The notes under the pieces were generated by a model. The model had not been told where the DNA came from, searched no databases, and saw only the letters and a list, made by a program, of their open reading frames with translations. Position numbers and translations under genes: made by a program. A stretch of 64,000 bases of DNA, taken from NCBI RefSeq assembly GCF_023701485.1, contig NZ_JAMQBK010000060.1, positions 447,628 through 511,627 of the forward strand, read 5' to 3'. The DNA is from Aporhodopirellula aestuarii. GTDB lineage: Bacteria; Planctomycetota; Planctomycetia; Pirellulales; Pirellulaceae. Within the stretch, counting starts at the first letter, position 1, and each line of letters starts with the position of its first letter. This document shows positions 37,158 through 47,026 of the stretch, piece after piece.

Positions 37158-38540
37158 ATGATTGAGCGTGATGAAAATAAGGCGAAACAACGTGATGGGA
37201 TCGCAATTCGCGAGGATTCGGAGTCCACGCCGAGTAGCCATCCGCCGATCTGTTATCGGATGCATCCTGAGAAACAGATGCTCAACGGGCACGAAACGTG
37301 TCTCGACGCCGGTCGCTGTTCGACCTCCATCGGCAAAGATAATGTCATGCCACCGTGTTTGCTCAGTGAGCAGCAACACAGCGTAATCGACATCGGAGGC
37401 GTGCACCGGGTTGCTCTGATGATCACGCCCCAGAACCATGGCTCGACGGCCGACCAAGCTTGGGAAGCGATTTCGACGATCCGGGTGATTTTAAATCAAC
37501 AGCCAACGCCGATGAAAATGGTTCAACAAACCGTCTTTGTCCGCAGCGAAAACGACATCCCCACAATTCGTCGATTGTTCGAGGCGTATTTCGGAGACCA
37601 GACCCCGGTCACCAACTACATCATCCAACCGCCCTGCGGAAATCAAGCGTTGGCGATCGAAGCGTGGGCGATTGGTGGGGACGGCGTCGACGTCACGTTT
37701 CACAATGTGGACGTTGTTACCGTGGATTACGATGCAATGCGATGGATTTACCTGTCGGGCATCACGCCACCGACATCCATGAAAACGTCCTATGGACAAT
37801 CAGAATTTTGTTTTGCCGAACTCGATCGCAGGTTGCATCGGATTGGTGCTGAATTTTCAGACGTGCCACGAGTGTGGTTGTACCAAGGTGGCATTACGAA
37901 TTTGGAGGGAACCGTTGAACGATACCGCGAATTGAATCGTGCCCGCACCGATTTTTTCGACGAGTTGACGCGAACGGGGGCTATGAAAAGCAGCGATCGC
38001 GGCGTCGTCTTTCCCGCTAGCACCGGTATCGGTACCAAGGGCAACGGTTTGGTGCTCAGCGCCATGGCACTGCAAACCAAACGTTCGGACGTGCACTTGG
38101 TCGCGTTGGAAAACCCGGGGCAAACATCCGCGTTCGATTACGAGCGTAAGTTCTCGGTGAAGAGTCCCAAGTTTTCACGGGCGATGGCGGTGGTGGCCGA
38201 TCGATACGCGACCATTTGGGTATCGGGAACCGCGAGCATCCTTGACTCGGAATCCGTTCACCTCGGCGATGTCGAAAAGCAGACGCAACAGACCATCGAC
38301 AACATCGAACGTTTAATTGCCGAAGACAACTTGTCGCACCATGGGTTCAAAGGTTGTGGTGCGACGTTGAAGGACTTGGCGAAGGTGCGTGTGTACATCA
38401 AACACATCGAAGATTACGAGAAGTGTCGGGCGATTTGTGAAATGCGTTTTGGCCCTCTGCCCATCATCTATGCCCACGCGGATGTGTGCCGCCCCGATCT
38501 ATTGGTCGAAATCGAAGGCGTCGCTTTTACGTCGGTTTGA
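37158..38540 (+). CDS. tandem RidA-fold, chorismatase-like protein
   Basis: 460 aa from the ATG at 37158 (GGAG 9 bases before it); a GTG at 37143 lacks an RBS. Two RidA/YjgF-like halves: RVALMITPQNHGSTADQAWEAISTIRVILNQQ ... QTVFVRSENDIPTIRRLFEAYFG in the first, and FSRAMAVVADRYATIWVSGTASI ... AKVRVYIKHIEDYEKCRAIC ... IYAHADVCRPDLLVEIEGVAF in the second. This layout fits the chorismatase (FkbO/Hyg5/XanB2) and related dioxygenase-like families, which convert chorismate to hydroxybenzoates or dihydroxycyclohexadiene carboxylates. Whether chorismate is the substrate is unproven. Gap to the next gene is 34 bases, so it may lead an operon with the DUF1549 cluster. Confidence 0.72.
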   Translation: MIERDENKAKQRDGIAIREDSESTPSSHPPICYRMHPEKQMLNGHETCLDAGRCSTSIGKDNVMPPCLLSEQQHSVIDIGGVHRVALMITPQNHGSTADQAWEAISTIRVILNQQPTPMKMVQQTVFVRSENDIPTIRRLFEAYFGDQTPVTNYIIQPPCGNQALAIEAWAIGGDGVDVTFHNVDVVTVDYDAMRWIYLSGITPPTSMKTSYGQSEFCFAELDRRLHRIGAEFSDVPRVWLYQGGITNLEGTVERYRELNRARTDFFDELTRTGAMKSSDRGVVFPASTGIGTKGNGLVLSAMALQTKRSDVHLVALENPGQTSAFDYERKFSVKSPKFSRAMAVVADRYATIWVSGTASILDSESVHLGDVEKQTQQTIDNIERLIAEDNLSHHGFKGCGATLKDLAKVRVYIKHIEDYEKCRAICEMRFGPLPIIYAHADVCRPDLLVEIEGVAFTSV

Positions 38541-38574
38541 ATTTACTAGGTTCAGCGAATAAGGAACCCTGGTC

Positions 38575-40479
38575 ATGATCCGAACTCGAACCCAACGAGT
38601 TCGTCAGCGAAAACAACGACATCAGTTGATGATTCGGTTGTTGATGATCGCCGTCGTGCCACCCATGTTGGCAGGTGCATTGTTCTGGGCAATTACCCAG
38701 ATGAGAGGCGAGTCCGTATCCCAGGCGGCCGCAGAAAACGCTCCACCCGCCACAGCTAATCTGTCACACGATCTCGCTTCGTCGAGTCAACCGCGGCCCG
38801 CCGCTCGCGCTCCAGTGCGCTCGGTTTCGTTGCCAGAAACCAAACCGGTGGTCAAGGAGGTTCGCGAAAGTGGTTTGACGGTGGTGGATTTATCCTCCAC
38901 GGATTCGCGGCCGTCTTCCATGCAGTTGGCCGAAGAAGAACCCACCGTGTTGGCGGTCCGGCGAAAAGACGTTTCGGATGAAGAAACGCTGACCGGCGCG
39001 TTTGAAAGTTCGCTGCCGTTGCATGGTCACAACAGTGTGGACGACGCCGTGTTCGGGAAACTGTTCAAACTCGGTATCCAGCCGTCGGGGTTGTGTTCGG
39101 ACGAAGTGTTTCTCCGCCGCGTCTATATCGACGTCACCGGTACCTTGCCGGATGCTGCTGAAGCCGCTGCTTTTTTGCGTGACACCGACCAACGCAAACG
39201 AGAAAAACTGATCGATGAATTGCTCGAACGCGATGAGTACGCCGACTATTGGGCGATGAAGTGGTGCGACGTCCTACGGGTGAAAGCTGAGTTCCCGATC
39301 AATTTGTGGCCCAACGCGGCCCAAGCTTATCACCGCTGGATCCGCACCGCGATTCGTGAAAACATGCCTTACGATCAATTTGTTCGCGAACTGATCACGT
39401 CATCGGGAAGTAATTTCCGGACCCCTCAAGTGAATTTTTATCGGGCGATGCAGAGCAAGGAACCCGAAGCGATTGCGAAGACGGTGGCGTTAACTTTCAT
39501 GGCAACGCGAGCGGAGAAGTGGCCGCCGGAAAAACTCGCCGGTATGAGCCAGTTTTTCACCAAAGTCGGGTTCAAGCCGACCGGTGAATGGAAAGAAGAA
39601 ATTGTCTATTTCGATCCGCGACAAGGTACCCAAGGCAACGATCCGTTGACGTGTGTGTTTCCGACCGGCCATCGCGTCGTAGTTCCGCAGAACACTGATC
39701 CACGGTTTGTCTTCGCCGATTGGTTGATTCAAGACAAAAATCCGTGGTTCGCACGTGCGATCGCGAATCGGACTTGGTTTTGGCTGCTAGGGCGGGGCAT
39801 CGTTGATCCGCCGGACGATGTGCGGTCGGACAATCCGGCGACTAATCAAGAACTACTGAATCGACTCGCTGAGGAACTCGTGTCGTCTGGTTACGACATG
39901 AAGAAGTTGCTGCGTCTGATTCTCAGTTCGAGTGCCTATCAATTGTCATGTATCGACCGCTCGGGCGATGCTCATGCGGCCGCGTATTTTGCGTTCTATG
40001 CGCCCCGACGCCATGACGCGGAAGTTCTGATTGACGCGATCTGTCAAATCACCGGCACGACCGAAACGTACATGAGTATCATCCCCGAGCCGTTTACGTT
40101 TTTGCCCGACAATCAGCGTGCGATTTCGATTCCCGACGGAAGCATCACGAGTGCTTTTCTTGAAATCTTTGGAAGGCCGCCGCGCGATACCGGGATGCAT
40201 TCTGAACGCAACAACAATTTGACGGCGGGGCAGTCATTGCACCTGCTCAATTCAAACCACATTCGTGACAAACTCAAGAAGGGCCGTGGACTGACGGACA
40301 TCACGAAACGGACCATCAACACGACGCAAAAGGCCGAGCAGATCTACCTGGCAATCCTTTCGCGATATCCGACTGAAGATGAATTGCAGATCGCCAACAC
40401 TTGGTGTGGTGATTGGCAAGGTACCCGCGAATTGGCGTGGGCACTCATCAACAGTGATGAATTTTTGTTTCAACACTGA
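38575..40479 (+). CDS. membrane-anchored DUF1549/DUF1553 protein lacking the heme motif
   Basis: 634 aa. N-terminal helix at about 20-42 after a very basic start (so anchored, not cleaved). No PSCyt1 domain. DUF1549 starts with CSDEVFLRRVYIDVTGTLPDAAEA and runs to about 320. Where the usual [11 protein letters not shown] sequence is expected, this protein has TRAEKWPPEKLAG (about 310-322), so the c-type heme site is gone. DUF1553 follows with IANRTWFWLLGRGIVDPPDDVR and ends NSDEFLFQH. Good Shine-Dalgarno AAGGAA. It is followed after 23 bases by DUF1501 and then the PPC protein. Confidence 0.9.
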   Translation: MIRTRTQRVRQRKQRHQLMIRLLMIAVVPPMLAGALFWAITQMRGESVSQAAAENAPPATANLSHDLASSSQPRPAARAPVRSVSLPETKPVVKEVRESGLTVVDLSSTDSRPSSMQLAEEEPTVLAVRRKDVSDEETLTGAFESSLPLHGHNSVDDAVFGKLFKLGIQPSGLCSDEVFLRRVYIDVTGTLPDAAEAAAFLRDTDQRKREKLIDELLERDEYADYWAMKWCDVLRVKAEFPINLWPNAAQAYHRWIRTAIRENMPYDQFVRELITSSGSNFRTPQVNFYRAMQSKEPEAIAKTVALTFMATRAEKWPPEKLAGMSQFFTKVGFKPTGEWKEEIVYFDPRQGTQGNDPLTCVFPTGHRVVVPQNTDPRFVFADWLIQDKNPWFARAIANRTWFWLLGRGIVDPPDDVRSDNPATNQELLNRLAEELVSSGYDMKKLLRLILSSSAYQLSCIDRSGDAHAAAYFAFYAPRRHDAEVLIDAICQITGTTETYMSIIPEPFTFLPDNQRAISIPDGSITSAFLEIFGRPPRDTGMHSERNNNLTAGQSLHLLNSNHIRDKLKKGRGLTDITKRTINTTQKAEQIYLAILSRYPTEDELQIANTWCGDWQGTRELAWALINSDEFLFQH

Positions 40480-40502
40480 TCATACCTATACGGGAAAGAA
40501 CG

Positions 40503-41912
40503 ATGCGTCACTATTACAGCGACCACGCCACGTGCGGGCTCTCTTTGACTCGACGGCAAATGATGCATAGCGGTGTGTTGTCCGGTGCCGGATGGGCGAT
40601 CGCCTCGCGACTTGCCGCCGCCGACATCGCAAGGGTGGAGGCTGCGAAACAAGGCAAAGCGGTCGAAGCCAAGGCTCCCAAGGCAAAAGCGGTGATTCAG
40701 GTTTGGCTGTCCGGTGGACCGACGCATACCGACACGTTTGATCCCAAACCGGATTCGGGCAGCGACTACACCGGGCCGCTGAGCCATCCGATTGAAACGA
40801 ACGTGAGCGGAATACGCATCGGCGAATTGCTACCCGAATTGGCAAAGGTCGCAGACAAGTATTCCTTGATTCGCAGCATGACGCACGGACAGAACGGTCA
40901 CGAGACGGCGTCGTATCTGACACAGACGGGGCGGATGCCGGGACGCCTCGTGTATCCGGCCGCGGGGGCGGTGGTTACCGCGTTTAAAGGTTTTCCTGAA
41001 GACGACAAATCAAACAGTGACGATCAAAAAGGTGCCGAGCGGTTGATCCCACCGTACATCGTTTTAACCGAACCGATGGGACGATTCTCCGAAGCCGGCT
41101 TTATGGGGATTCGATACAAACCCTTCGCCACCGGCGGGGATCCCAATGCTCGGCGGTTCGAAGTGGAAGGGATCATCAGCAAAGATCTTTCGGACAATCA
41201 ACAACGGCAACGACGCGAGTTGCTCGGTCGACTCAATTCGCTTGGAAAGGTTGTCGGGGACAACGCGGCGTTGCAGCTGGCGGCCGGTGCTCGGAACGAG
41301 GCGTACGATTTGATAGTCGGTGACGCCGGCCGCGTCTTCGATCTCGACCAGGAACCCGGGGAAATGCGAGACCGATACGGGCGGACGAAATTCGGCCAAT
41401 CCTGCCTCGCCGCACGCCGGCTGATCGAGAACGGGTCGAAGTTCGTTACGATCAATCACGGTGGATGGGACACACACAAAGACCACTTCGCTTCGATGCG
41501 ACGCAAGTTGCCTGACCTGGATCGCGGACTCGGAACGTTGATCGCTGACCTGAGTGATCGTGGCATGCTCGACGATACGATCGTGTGGTGTATTGGTGAA
41601 TTCGGACGCAGCCCCAAGGTTGCGATGGAGTCACCATGGAACGGTGGACGGCATCACTTTGGTGCTTGTTTCTCGAGTCTGATCGCCGGCGGCGGATTCA
41701 AAGGCGGCCAAATCCTTGGTGAGTCTGATTCACGAGGTGAAACGGTCAAGAACAGGCCGGTTTACCCGGGTGATTTGATCGGCACGATGTATGAACTGCT
41801 AGGGATCGATCCCGAAGCGAGTCTTCCTCACCCGATGGGCGAATTCGTACGAGCGACGCCAGGGAAAGATGAGGGGTTGGAAAGTGGTGGACGATTAACG
41901 GAGCTCATCTGA
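40503..41912 (+). CDS. Tat-exported DUF1501 protein
   Basis: 469 aa. A twin-arginine motif SLTRRQMM lies in the N-terminal signal; Ala-rich signal follows. Fold landmarks: VIQVWLSGGPTHTDTFDPKPDSG, LIRSMTHGQNGHETASYLTQTG, KFVTINHGGWDTHKDHF, DDTIVWCIGEFGRSPKV and WNGGRHHFGACFSSLIAGGGFKGG near the end. Alkaline-phosphatase-like superfamily; reaction unknown. A GGGAAAG ribosome site precedes the ATG. Second of the three-gene set, its stop TGA (41910-41912) overlaps the next ATG by one base. Confidence 0.93.
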   Translation: MRHYYSDHATCGLSLTRRQMMHSGVLSGAGWAIASRLAAADIARVEAAKQGKAVEAKAPKAKAVIQVWLSGGPTHTDTFDPKPDSGSDYTGPLSHPIETNVSGIRIGELLPELAKVADKYSLIRSMTHGQNGHETASYLTQTGRMPGRLVYPAAGAVVTAFKGFPEDDKSNSDDQKGAERLIPPYIVLTEPMGRFSEAGFMGIRYKPFATGGDPNARRFEVEGIISKDLSDNQQRQRRELLGRLNSLGKVVGDNAALQLAAGARNEAYDLIVGDAGRVFDLDQEPGEMRDRYGRTKFGQSCLAARRLIENGSKFVTINHGGWDTHKDHFASMRRKLPDLDRGLGTLIADLSDRGMLDDTIVWCIGEFGRSPKVAMESPWNGGRHHFGACFSSLIAGGGFKGGQILGESDSRGETVKNRPVYPGDLIGTMYELLGIDPEASLPHPMGEFVRATPGKDEGLESGGRLTELI

Positions 41913-44266
41913 TGAAGACGCAGTACCCTGCCCGAGATTTTCGTGCGTTTGGAATCTCGCTGCTCGTGTTCTCAATCGCAGTCGCGGGTTTTGCCAGCAC
42001 GGCGCACGCTCAACAACGTCGCGACCGTGGGCCGCATCTTGCCTATGCCTATCCTGCGGGATGTGAGCGGGGCATGTCATGTGAGATTGTTTTGGGTGGC
42101 CAGTTTTTAAAGAACGCCGATGATTTTTTTATCTCCGGCGATGGCGTCACGATCGAGATCTTGGATTGGTACAAACCGATGGCCCGGGGTGAGTTCACCC
42201 AACTGAATCGAAAACTACGCGAAGCCGAAGTTAAGTTGGCGGCCGAGATGAAGTCCGAGGGCGGCAAAAGTCCTAGCAAAGCGGAAGTGGCGGTGTACGC
42301 CGGAGTCACTGAGACGCAGCTGCATGAGATGGAAATCTATCGCAAGCGTGATCGAGATCCAAAACGACAACCCAACGAACAACTCGACGAAACCGTTCGC
42401 ATCAAGATGACGGTGGATGCCGACGCACGGCTCGGCAAACGCGAACTGCGACTGATCGATGGGGCGTCGATTTCGAATCCGTTGTGGTTGCATATTGGCC
42501 GATGGCGCGAAGTGCGTGAGTCACCTCCGAGCGAGATCGCGAGTGTTGTTGATAAAATCGACGACGTCGTGGAAACATTGCCGACCGTGATCAATGGCCA
42601 AGTGATGCCCGGCGAGACAGATCGTTTCGCGTTCTTTGCGCGTAAGGGCATGAAGTTGGTGATCCAAGCGGACGCGAGAGAGGTGATCCCGTATCTGGCA
42701 GACGCGGTCCCGGGATGGTTCCAAGCGGTGCTGCGGTTGACGGATAAGGACGGCCACGAAGTCAGCTATTCGGATTCGTTCCAATTCCGGCAGGATCCGG
42801 TGATGTACTTCGAGGTGCCTGAGGACGGTCGCTATATCATCGAAATTCGCGACTCATTGTATCGTGGCCGTGAAGATTTTGTGTACCGATTGACGGTCGG
42901 TGAGATCCCGTTTGTGACCGGCATCTTTCCGCTCGGTGCTCCTGTTGATTCAGAACAAACGATCCAAGTTCGCGGCTGGAATCTCAGCAACAACCGGCTG
43001 GCGGTGACAACGATGAGCCGCAATCGCCATCGCCCCGTCATGCAATGCAGGATGGTGCAATCGGGTGGCGTGGGAATCCAATTTCCGCTGCAAATCGGGT
43101 ATTGGCCCGAGGTGTTCGATCAAGAACCCAACAACACACACAAAGACGCACAGACCATTACGGTTCCTCGTACCATCAATGGACGCATTAACTATCCCGG
43201 CGATGAAGACGTCTACAAGATCGAAGGCGGTGGACGCCTGGTCGCCGAGGTAGCGGCCCGACGGCTCGGTTCACCACTCGATTCGATGCTGCGATTGACC
43301 GATGCCGACGGCAAGGAAGTTGCATTCAATGACGACTACGAAGACCTGACACAGGCGTTGCAGACTCACCATGCGGATTCCCATTTGTCGACAACATTGG
43401 CGGGAGGCCGTGAACACTACTTGCATATTAGTAATGCGCAGTATGACGGGGGTAGCGAGTTCACCTATCGGATTTCGCTGCAGAAACCTCAACCGTCTTA
43501 TGAACTCCGTGTCACGCCGTCGAACATCATCGCCAAGCCCGGCCAGAGCGTTCCGATCGACGTTTTTGCAATGCGACAAGACGGATTCGCTGGCGATATT
43601 GAAGTGTCGCTGGTGGACCCACCCGATGGTTTTCGGATCGATGGAAATGTCATTCCAGGAAGCGTTGATCATGTTGCCATGACGCTTTCAGTGGCTGCGT
43701 CGATGAAGGTCAACCGGAATAAAGATCCGATCCAATTGGAAATGCAGGGGCAGCCGCGAGGTGGACGCCGCGGCCCCGGATTGATTCGGCCCGCAGTCCC
43801 TGCGGAAAACATGATGCAAGCGTTCATTTGGCATCATCTCGTTCCGGTCGAGAACTGGAACGTCGTGATCGATGGGAAGAAGGGGGCGCGGATGCCGTTT
43901 GACTATGGAGCATCAGCAACCTCCGTCACGTTAAATTTGAGCGAGAAAGCTTGGATACCGATCATTCCAGACTCAAAGAATTTTGATCCGGAGATCATCT
44001 TTGTGGATGTCGCCGACCCGATCAGCGGAATCACCGCGAAGGTGGTCAAGACACGCACCGGAAACTATGCCATTGAGCTAGTCGTCGACAATGAATCGAT
44101 TGCCGAGGACAAGCAATTCAAACCGGGCGACCGAGGCAATCTGCTGCTGAGCGTCTACAAGGAAGTCACCGCCAAGCCGACCGAAGACAATCCTGCGCCC
44201 ACGCCGAGACGAAATAGCTACGGTTATCTGCCTGCGATGCCGTTTGAAATTTCGAAAAATCGCTGA
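41912..44266 (+). CDS. exported PPC-domain (pre-peptidase C-terminal) protein
   Basis: 784 aa. Signal peptide LVFSIAVAGFASTAHAQ. A repeat of PPC-like beta-sandwich domains: around 210-330 (VINGQVMPGETDRFAFFARKGMKLVIQ) and 395-520 (TINGRINYPGDEDVYKIEGGGRLVAEV), each followed by a partner region; the latter part is also beta rich (IGVDVADPISGITAKV). No peptidase catalytic residues are seen, so the protein is binding or scaffold rather than a protease. ATG overlaps the stop of DUF1501 by one base. Common third gene of this planctomycete operon type. Confidence 0.88.
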   Translation: MKTQYPARDFRAFGISLLVFSIAVAGFASTAHAQQRRDRGPHLAYAYPAGCERGMSCEIVLGGQFLKNADDFFISGDGVTIEILDWYKPMARGEFTQLNRKLREAEVKLAAEMKSEGGKSPSKAEVAVYAGVTETQLHEMEIYRKRDRDPKRQPNEQLDETVRIKMTVDADARLGKRELRLIDGASISNPLWLHIGRWREVRESPPSEIASVVDKIDDVVETLPTVINGQVMPGETDRFAFFARKGMKLVIQADAREVIPYLADAVPGWFQAVLRLTDKDGHEVSYSDSFQFRQDPVMYFEVPEDGRYIIEIRDSLYRGREDFVYRLTVGEIPFVTGIFPLGAPVDSEQTIQVRGWNLSNNRLAVTTMSRNRHRPVMQCRMVQSGGVGIQFPLQIGYWPEVFDQEPNNTHKDAQTITVPRTINGRINYPGDEDVYKIEGGGRLVAEVAARRLGSPLDSMLRLTDADGKEVAFNDDYEDLTQALQTHHADSHLSTTLAGGREHYLHISNAQYDGGSEFTYRISLQKPQPSYELRVTPSNIIAKPGQSVPIDVFAMRQDGFAGDIEVSLVDPPDGFRIDGNVIPGSVDHVAMTLSVAASMKVNRNKDPIQLEMQGQPRGGRRGPGLIRPAVPAENMMQAFIWHHLVPVENWNVVIDGKKGARMPFDYGASATSVTLNLSEKAWIPIIPDSKNFDPEIIFVDVADPISGITAKVVKTRTGNYAIELVVDNESIAEDKQFKPGDRGNLLLSVYKEVTAKPTEDNPAPTPRRNSYGYLPAMPFEISKNR

Positions 44267-44335
44267 GGATGTACGGGCTGCGAGATGATCGCAGGTGCAC
44301 GATATGCCCTTTCAATAACACGTTTTTTTACACGG

Positions 44336-45265
44336 CTAAGTCGCAGCCTCGTCTTTTTTGGCGGGTTTCTCTTCCGAAGCCTGCGGTGGTGCCGGTGGAG
44401 CATCCGTTTCGTGCTCTGTTGGCAGAACGGTTGCGGCGGCGAGTGCCTCGTCTTCATCGGGTTGCCAGGGGTTTTTCCACTCTGACCAGTGGTCCATGTA
44501 GTCCGAACAGGCTTGGCAAGTCTGTGCCTGACACTCGATCCATTCTCGCGCCTGTTGGATGAGTTTGGTTTCATCGGCGAGACTCAAGCGACCAGTCATC
44601 ACCATGCAGCGCAGAAATACAAAGTACGTATCGAGCACGTCGCAGCGGCAGTAGTCGCTGATCGCTTTGAGATCACCGCGGTCATAATAGGCTTGGACTT
44701 GATCACCGCTGAGCCCCATCTTGCCGGGTTTACCCAAAGATTGGGCGGCTAGGTTGAGCCCGCCGTTAAAACGTGCGGCTGAGAAGTTAGTCAGCAGTTC
44801 TTGCAAATCGAGATGCGATCCCGTGCTAAATCGATTGCGGCGAGATTTGTATCCACTGTCATCGAACCATTTTGGCACCGACAACCCGAATCGGAACGCC
44901 GCGAGTTCCATCAATGGGATGTCAAACGATCGTCCGTTGAAAGTCACCCACTGCGGCATGTTGTAGACCTCCCAGCCGTGCCAGAAGTGCTTGGTCATGA
45001 CATGCGGGCGGAAGTGCGGTTCGTCGAGCGATTTGATATCGAGGAGACGAAAGTCAGCCGTGACCTTCGCAATCACGACCGAAATCGGAACCATGAAGGT
45101 GTGCGGAATGAACGTCGATCCGGTTTGTTCCAATCGTTCGGCTTGGTATTTGGCAATCGCCTCATCGGGAGTCAATTTTTCGTCGGGATAGCGAACCGCG
45201 GAGATGAGCTCCCCATCGGCGATGCTCTCCACGTCGAAAATTAAATGGGCAACGGCATCACTCAT
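44336..45265 (-). CDS. PolB-like predicted 3'-5' exonuclease (DEDD fold)
   Basis: 309 aa from the ATG at 45265; the upstream part of the open frame is non-coding. The opening LIFDVESIADGELI contains the exonuclease I DxE motif; VTFNGRSFDIPLMELAAFRFG supplies the second (NxxFD) motif; and CRCDVLDTYFVFLRCM holds the third motif Asp. The family (PF10108-like) is predicted to be a proofreading-type exonuclease without a polymerase. The C-terminal ~40 residues (after residue ~265) are Glu/Ala/Pro-rich and probably disordered. It lies downstream of the second Gfo/Idh gene? It is separated from it by 230 bases and may have its own promoter. Confidence 0.86.
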   Translation of the reverse strand: MSDAVAHLIFDVESIADGELISAVRYPDEKLTPDEAIAKYQAERLEQTGSTFIPHTFMVPISVVIAKVTADFRLLDIKSLDEPHFRPHVMTKHFWHGWEVYNMPQWVTFNGRSFDIPLMELAAFRFGLSVPKWFDDSGYKSRRNRFSTGSHLDLQELLTNFSAARFNGGLNLAAQSLGKPGKMGLSGDQVQAYYDRGDLKAISDYCRCDVLDTYFVFLRCMVMTGRLSLADETKLIQQAREWIECQAQTCQACSDYMDHWSEWKNPWQPDEDEALAAATVLPTEHETDAPPAPPQASEEKPAKKDEAAT

Positions 45266-45495
45266 CGGATTCGATTCCTCGGATTCAACCCACACGGAAT
45301 TACTTATGCAAGCAAATCCTAGCATATTTGGGTCGATCCAAAACGGACCCGACGCCATCCGATGCCGATACACCGCAATCGATTGAAAACGACGGTGGCA
45401 TTGGGGTGAATCGAGCGAGCGCGAAAGGCGGAAAACATTTCTTCTCCGCCGTTTTACAGTTGCGTTTGGAAGCTAGGTCTCGCAAGCAGACGGGC

Positions 45496-46863
45496 TCATA
45501 CCAAGGGTGTCTGGCCGGGAATGGCATGTCCGGAAGACGGTGGAAAACTGTCGGCATCCAGGTTTTTGGGAAAGAGATTGAGTTTTGATTTTTCGGTTAC
45601 GAAATCCCACGTCACTCGTTGACCGGTGTAGGCCGCCAGTCGCCCCATCACGGCGGTCAGTGAACTTTCGGCGGTATCCTTCAATTCGACGATCGGTTTG
45701 CCAGTGACAATCGAATCGACAAGGTCTTTGTGTTCTTGTCGGTAAGCGTCCGAGATGCTCCCCTTGGCCGACCAAACCTCATTGCCTTTGCGATCGACGA
45801 TCCGCGAGCCACCGCTCATCGCGGCGATGTGCATGGTCGCCTCGGTGCCATAGATCACGCTTCCGTTATCGCCTTTTGTACGTGGGATTTGTCGACACAT
45901 GAACGAGAGGATGCGATCGCCAGGATATTGATAATCGATCGACATGCTATCCCACATTTCGCTGGTTTCGGGGCGCGTGAATCGACCTCCCGAACCGTAT
46001 GCCGTTTCGGGGGGCGAGCCCATAATCCAGTTGAGCGTGTCGATGTTGTGGACCGCTTGCTCGGTGATTTGGTCGCCTGACAACCAAATGAAATGCATCC
46101 AGTTATCGAGTTGATAATCCAGTTCGCTCATTCCCGGTTGGCGATTCTTGAACCAAATGGAATTGGAGCAATATCGCGTCGTCGCACTGACGATATCGCC
46201 GATCGCACCGCTGCGGATTTGTTCAACGGCTTGAACATAGTTGGTTTGTCGGCGGTATTGCGTCCCCGTCACGATAGCCGTTCCATTGGCGACCGCACGA
46301 TCGTGCGCGGCCAAGCAAATTCGAAAGCCCGCCGGGTCAACGCAAGTCGGTTTTTCGGCGAAAACATGCTTGCCGGCATCAACGGCTTCGGCAATGTGAT
46401 AGGGCCGGAAACCCGGTGACGTGGTGAGCAACACGAGATCGACGTCGGGGTCTTCGAGGATCCGTTTGTAAGCGTCGAGACCTTCGTACATCTTATTGTC
46501 CGCGACGTCGACTTTCGCTCCATGACGACCGCTCATCGCCCGGCGAGTGTTCTCGCACTTTTGCAATTTGAGATCGGCGAGTGCAACCAGTTTGACGTTG
46601 TCGTTGATGGACATCGAATCGTTCAACGCGCCCGTGCCGCGTCCGCCGCACCCGATCAATGCCATGCGAATCGGTTCACGTGAATCCGAGGGAGTTGATT
46701 CGGATGTGTGTACCGCAAGCTGATCGTCGGCGGCTAGTCGCGACGAAACGGAAAGCGTCGCGGCAGTCGCTGCTGTGGAAGCGATACCGTTTTGAAGAAA
46801 ATTCCGACGGCTGTTGTGCTTTTCCGAAGGCGAGATGGAGTTGGGGTTGGACTGGGAGGACAT
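45496..46863 (-). CDS. Tat-exported Gfo/Idh/MocA family oxidoreductase
   Basis: 455 aa. Twin-arginine motif SRRNFLQ (18-24) then Ala-rich segment; cofactor loop GCGGRGTG at 71-78; family EKP motif (VFAEKPTCVDP) and the GSPPETAYGSGGRF loop of the substrate domain. Active-site equivalents INIDTLNW / QAVHNIDTLN match the xHxxD motif. Substrate unknown, likely a sugar acid or inositol-type compound. Upstream on the coding strand the leader is almost entirely pyrimidine (see G-rich motif at 46875). One of three paralogs here. Confidence 0.92.
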   Translation of the reverse strand: MSSQSNPNSISPSEKHNSRRNFLQNGIASTAATAATLSVSSRLAADDQLAVHTSESTPSDSREPIRMALIGCGGRGTGALNDSMSINDNVKLVALADLKLQKCENTRRAMSGRHGAKVDVADNKMYEGLDAYKRILEDPDVDLVLLTTSPGFRPYHIAEAVDAGKHVFAEKPTCVDPAGFRICLAAHDRAVANGTAIVTGTQYRRQTNYVQAVEQIRSGAIGDIVSATTRYCSNSIWFKNRQPGMSELDYQLDNWMHFIWLSGDQITEQAVHNIDTLNWIMGSPPETAYGSGGRFTRPETSEMWDSMSIDYQYPGDRILSFMCRQIPRTKGDNGSVIYGTEATMHIAAMSGGSRIVDRKGNEVWSAKGSISDAYRQEHKDLVDSIVTGKPIVELKDTAESSLTAVMGRLAAYTGQRVTWDFVTEKSKLNLFPKNLDADSFPPSSGHAIPGQTPLV

Positions 46864-46874
46864 GGCTGAGCTCT

Positions 46875-46893
46875 GGGAGGTGGGGAGGGAGGG
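46875..46893 (+). promoter_or_regulatory. putative G-quadruplex motif in Gfo/Idh leader
   Basis: GGGAGGTGGGGAGGGAGGG: four runs of at least three G separated by loops of 4, 1 and 1 bases, directly before the ATG at 46863 (which is on the other strand). On the transcript this is a C-rich leader; on the template strand it could fold as a quadruplex. Whether it matters is untested. Confidence 0.45.
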
Positions 46894-47026
46894 CAGGACT
46901 GTCGATGGCGCGAAGGATTGCGGGCGAACGCCAGGTTTCTCTGCGACACAATCCGATCACGTCGAACGGTCCCATCCCATTCTATTCGCAATAGCAGACG
47001 CGATGTTCTGATGACGTTTTGGAGAG

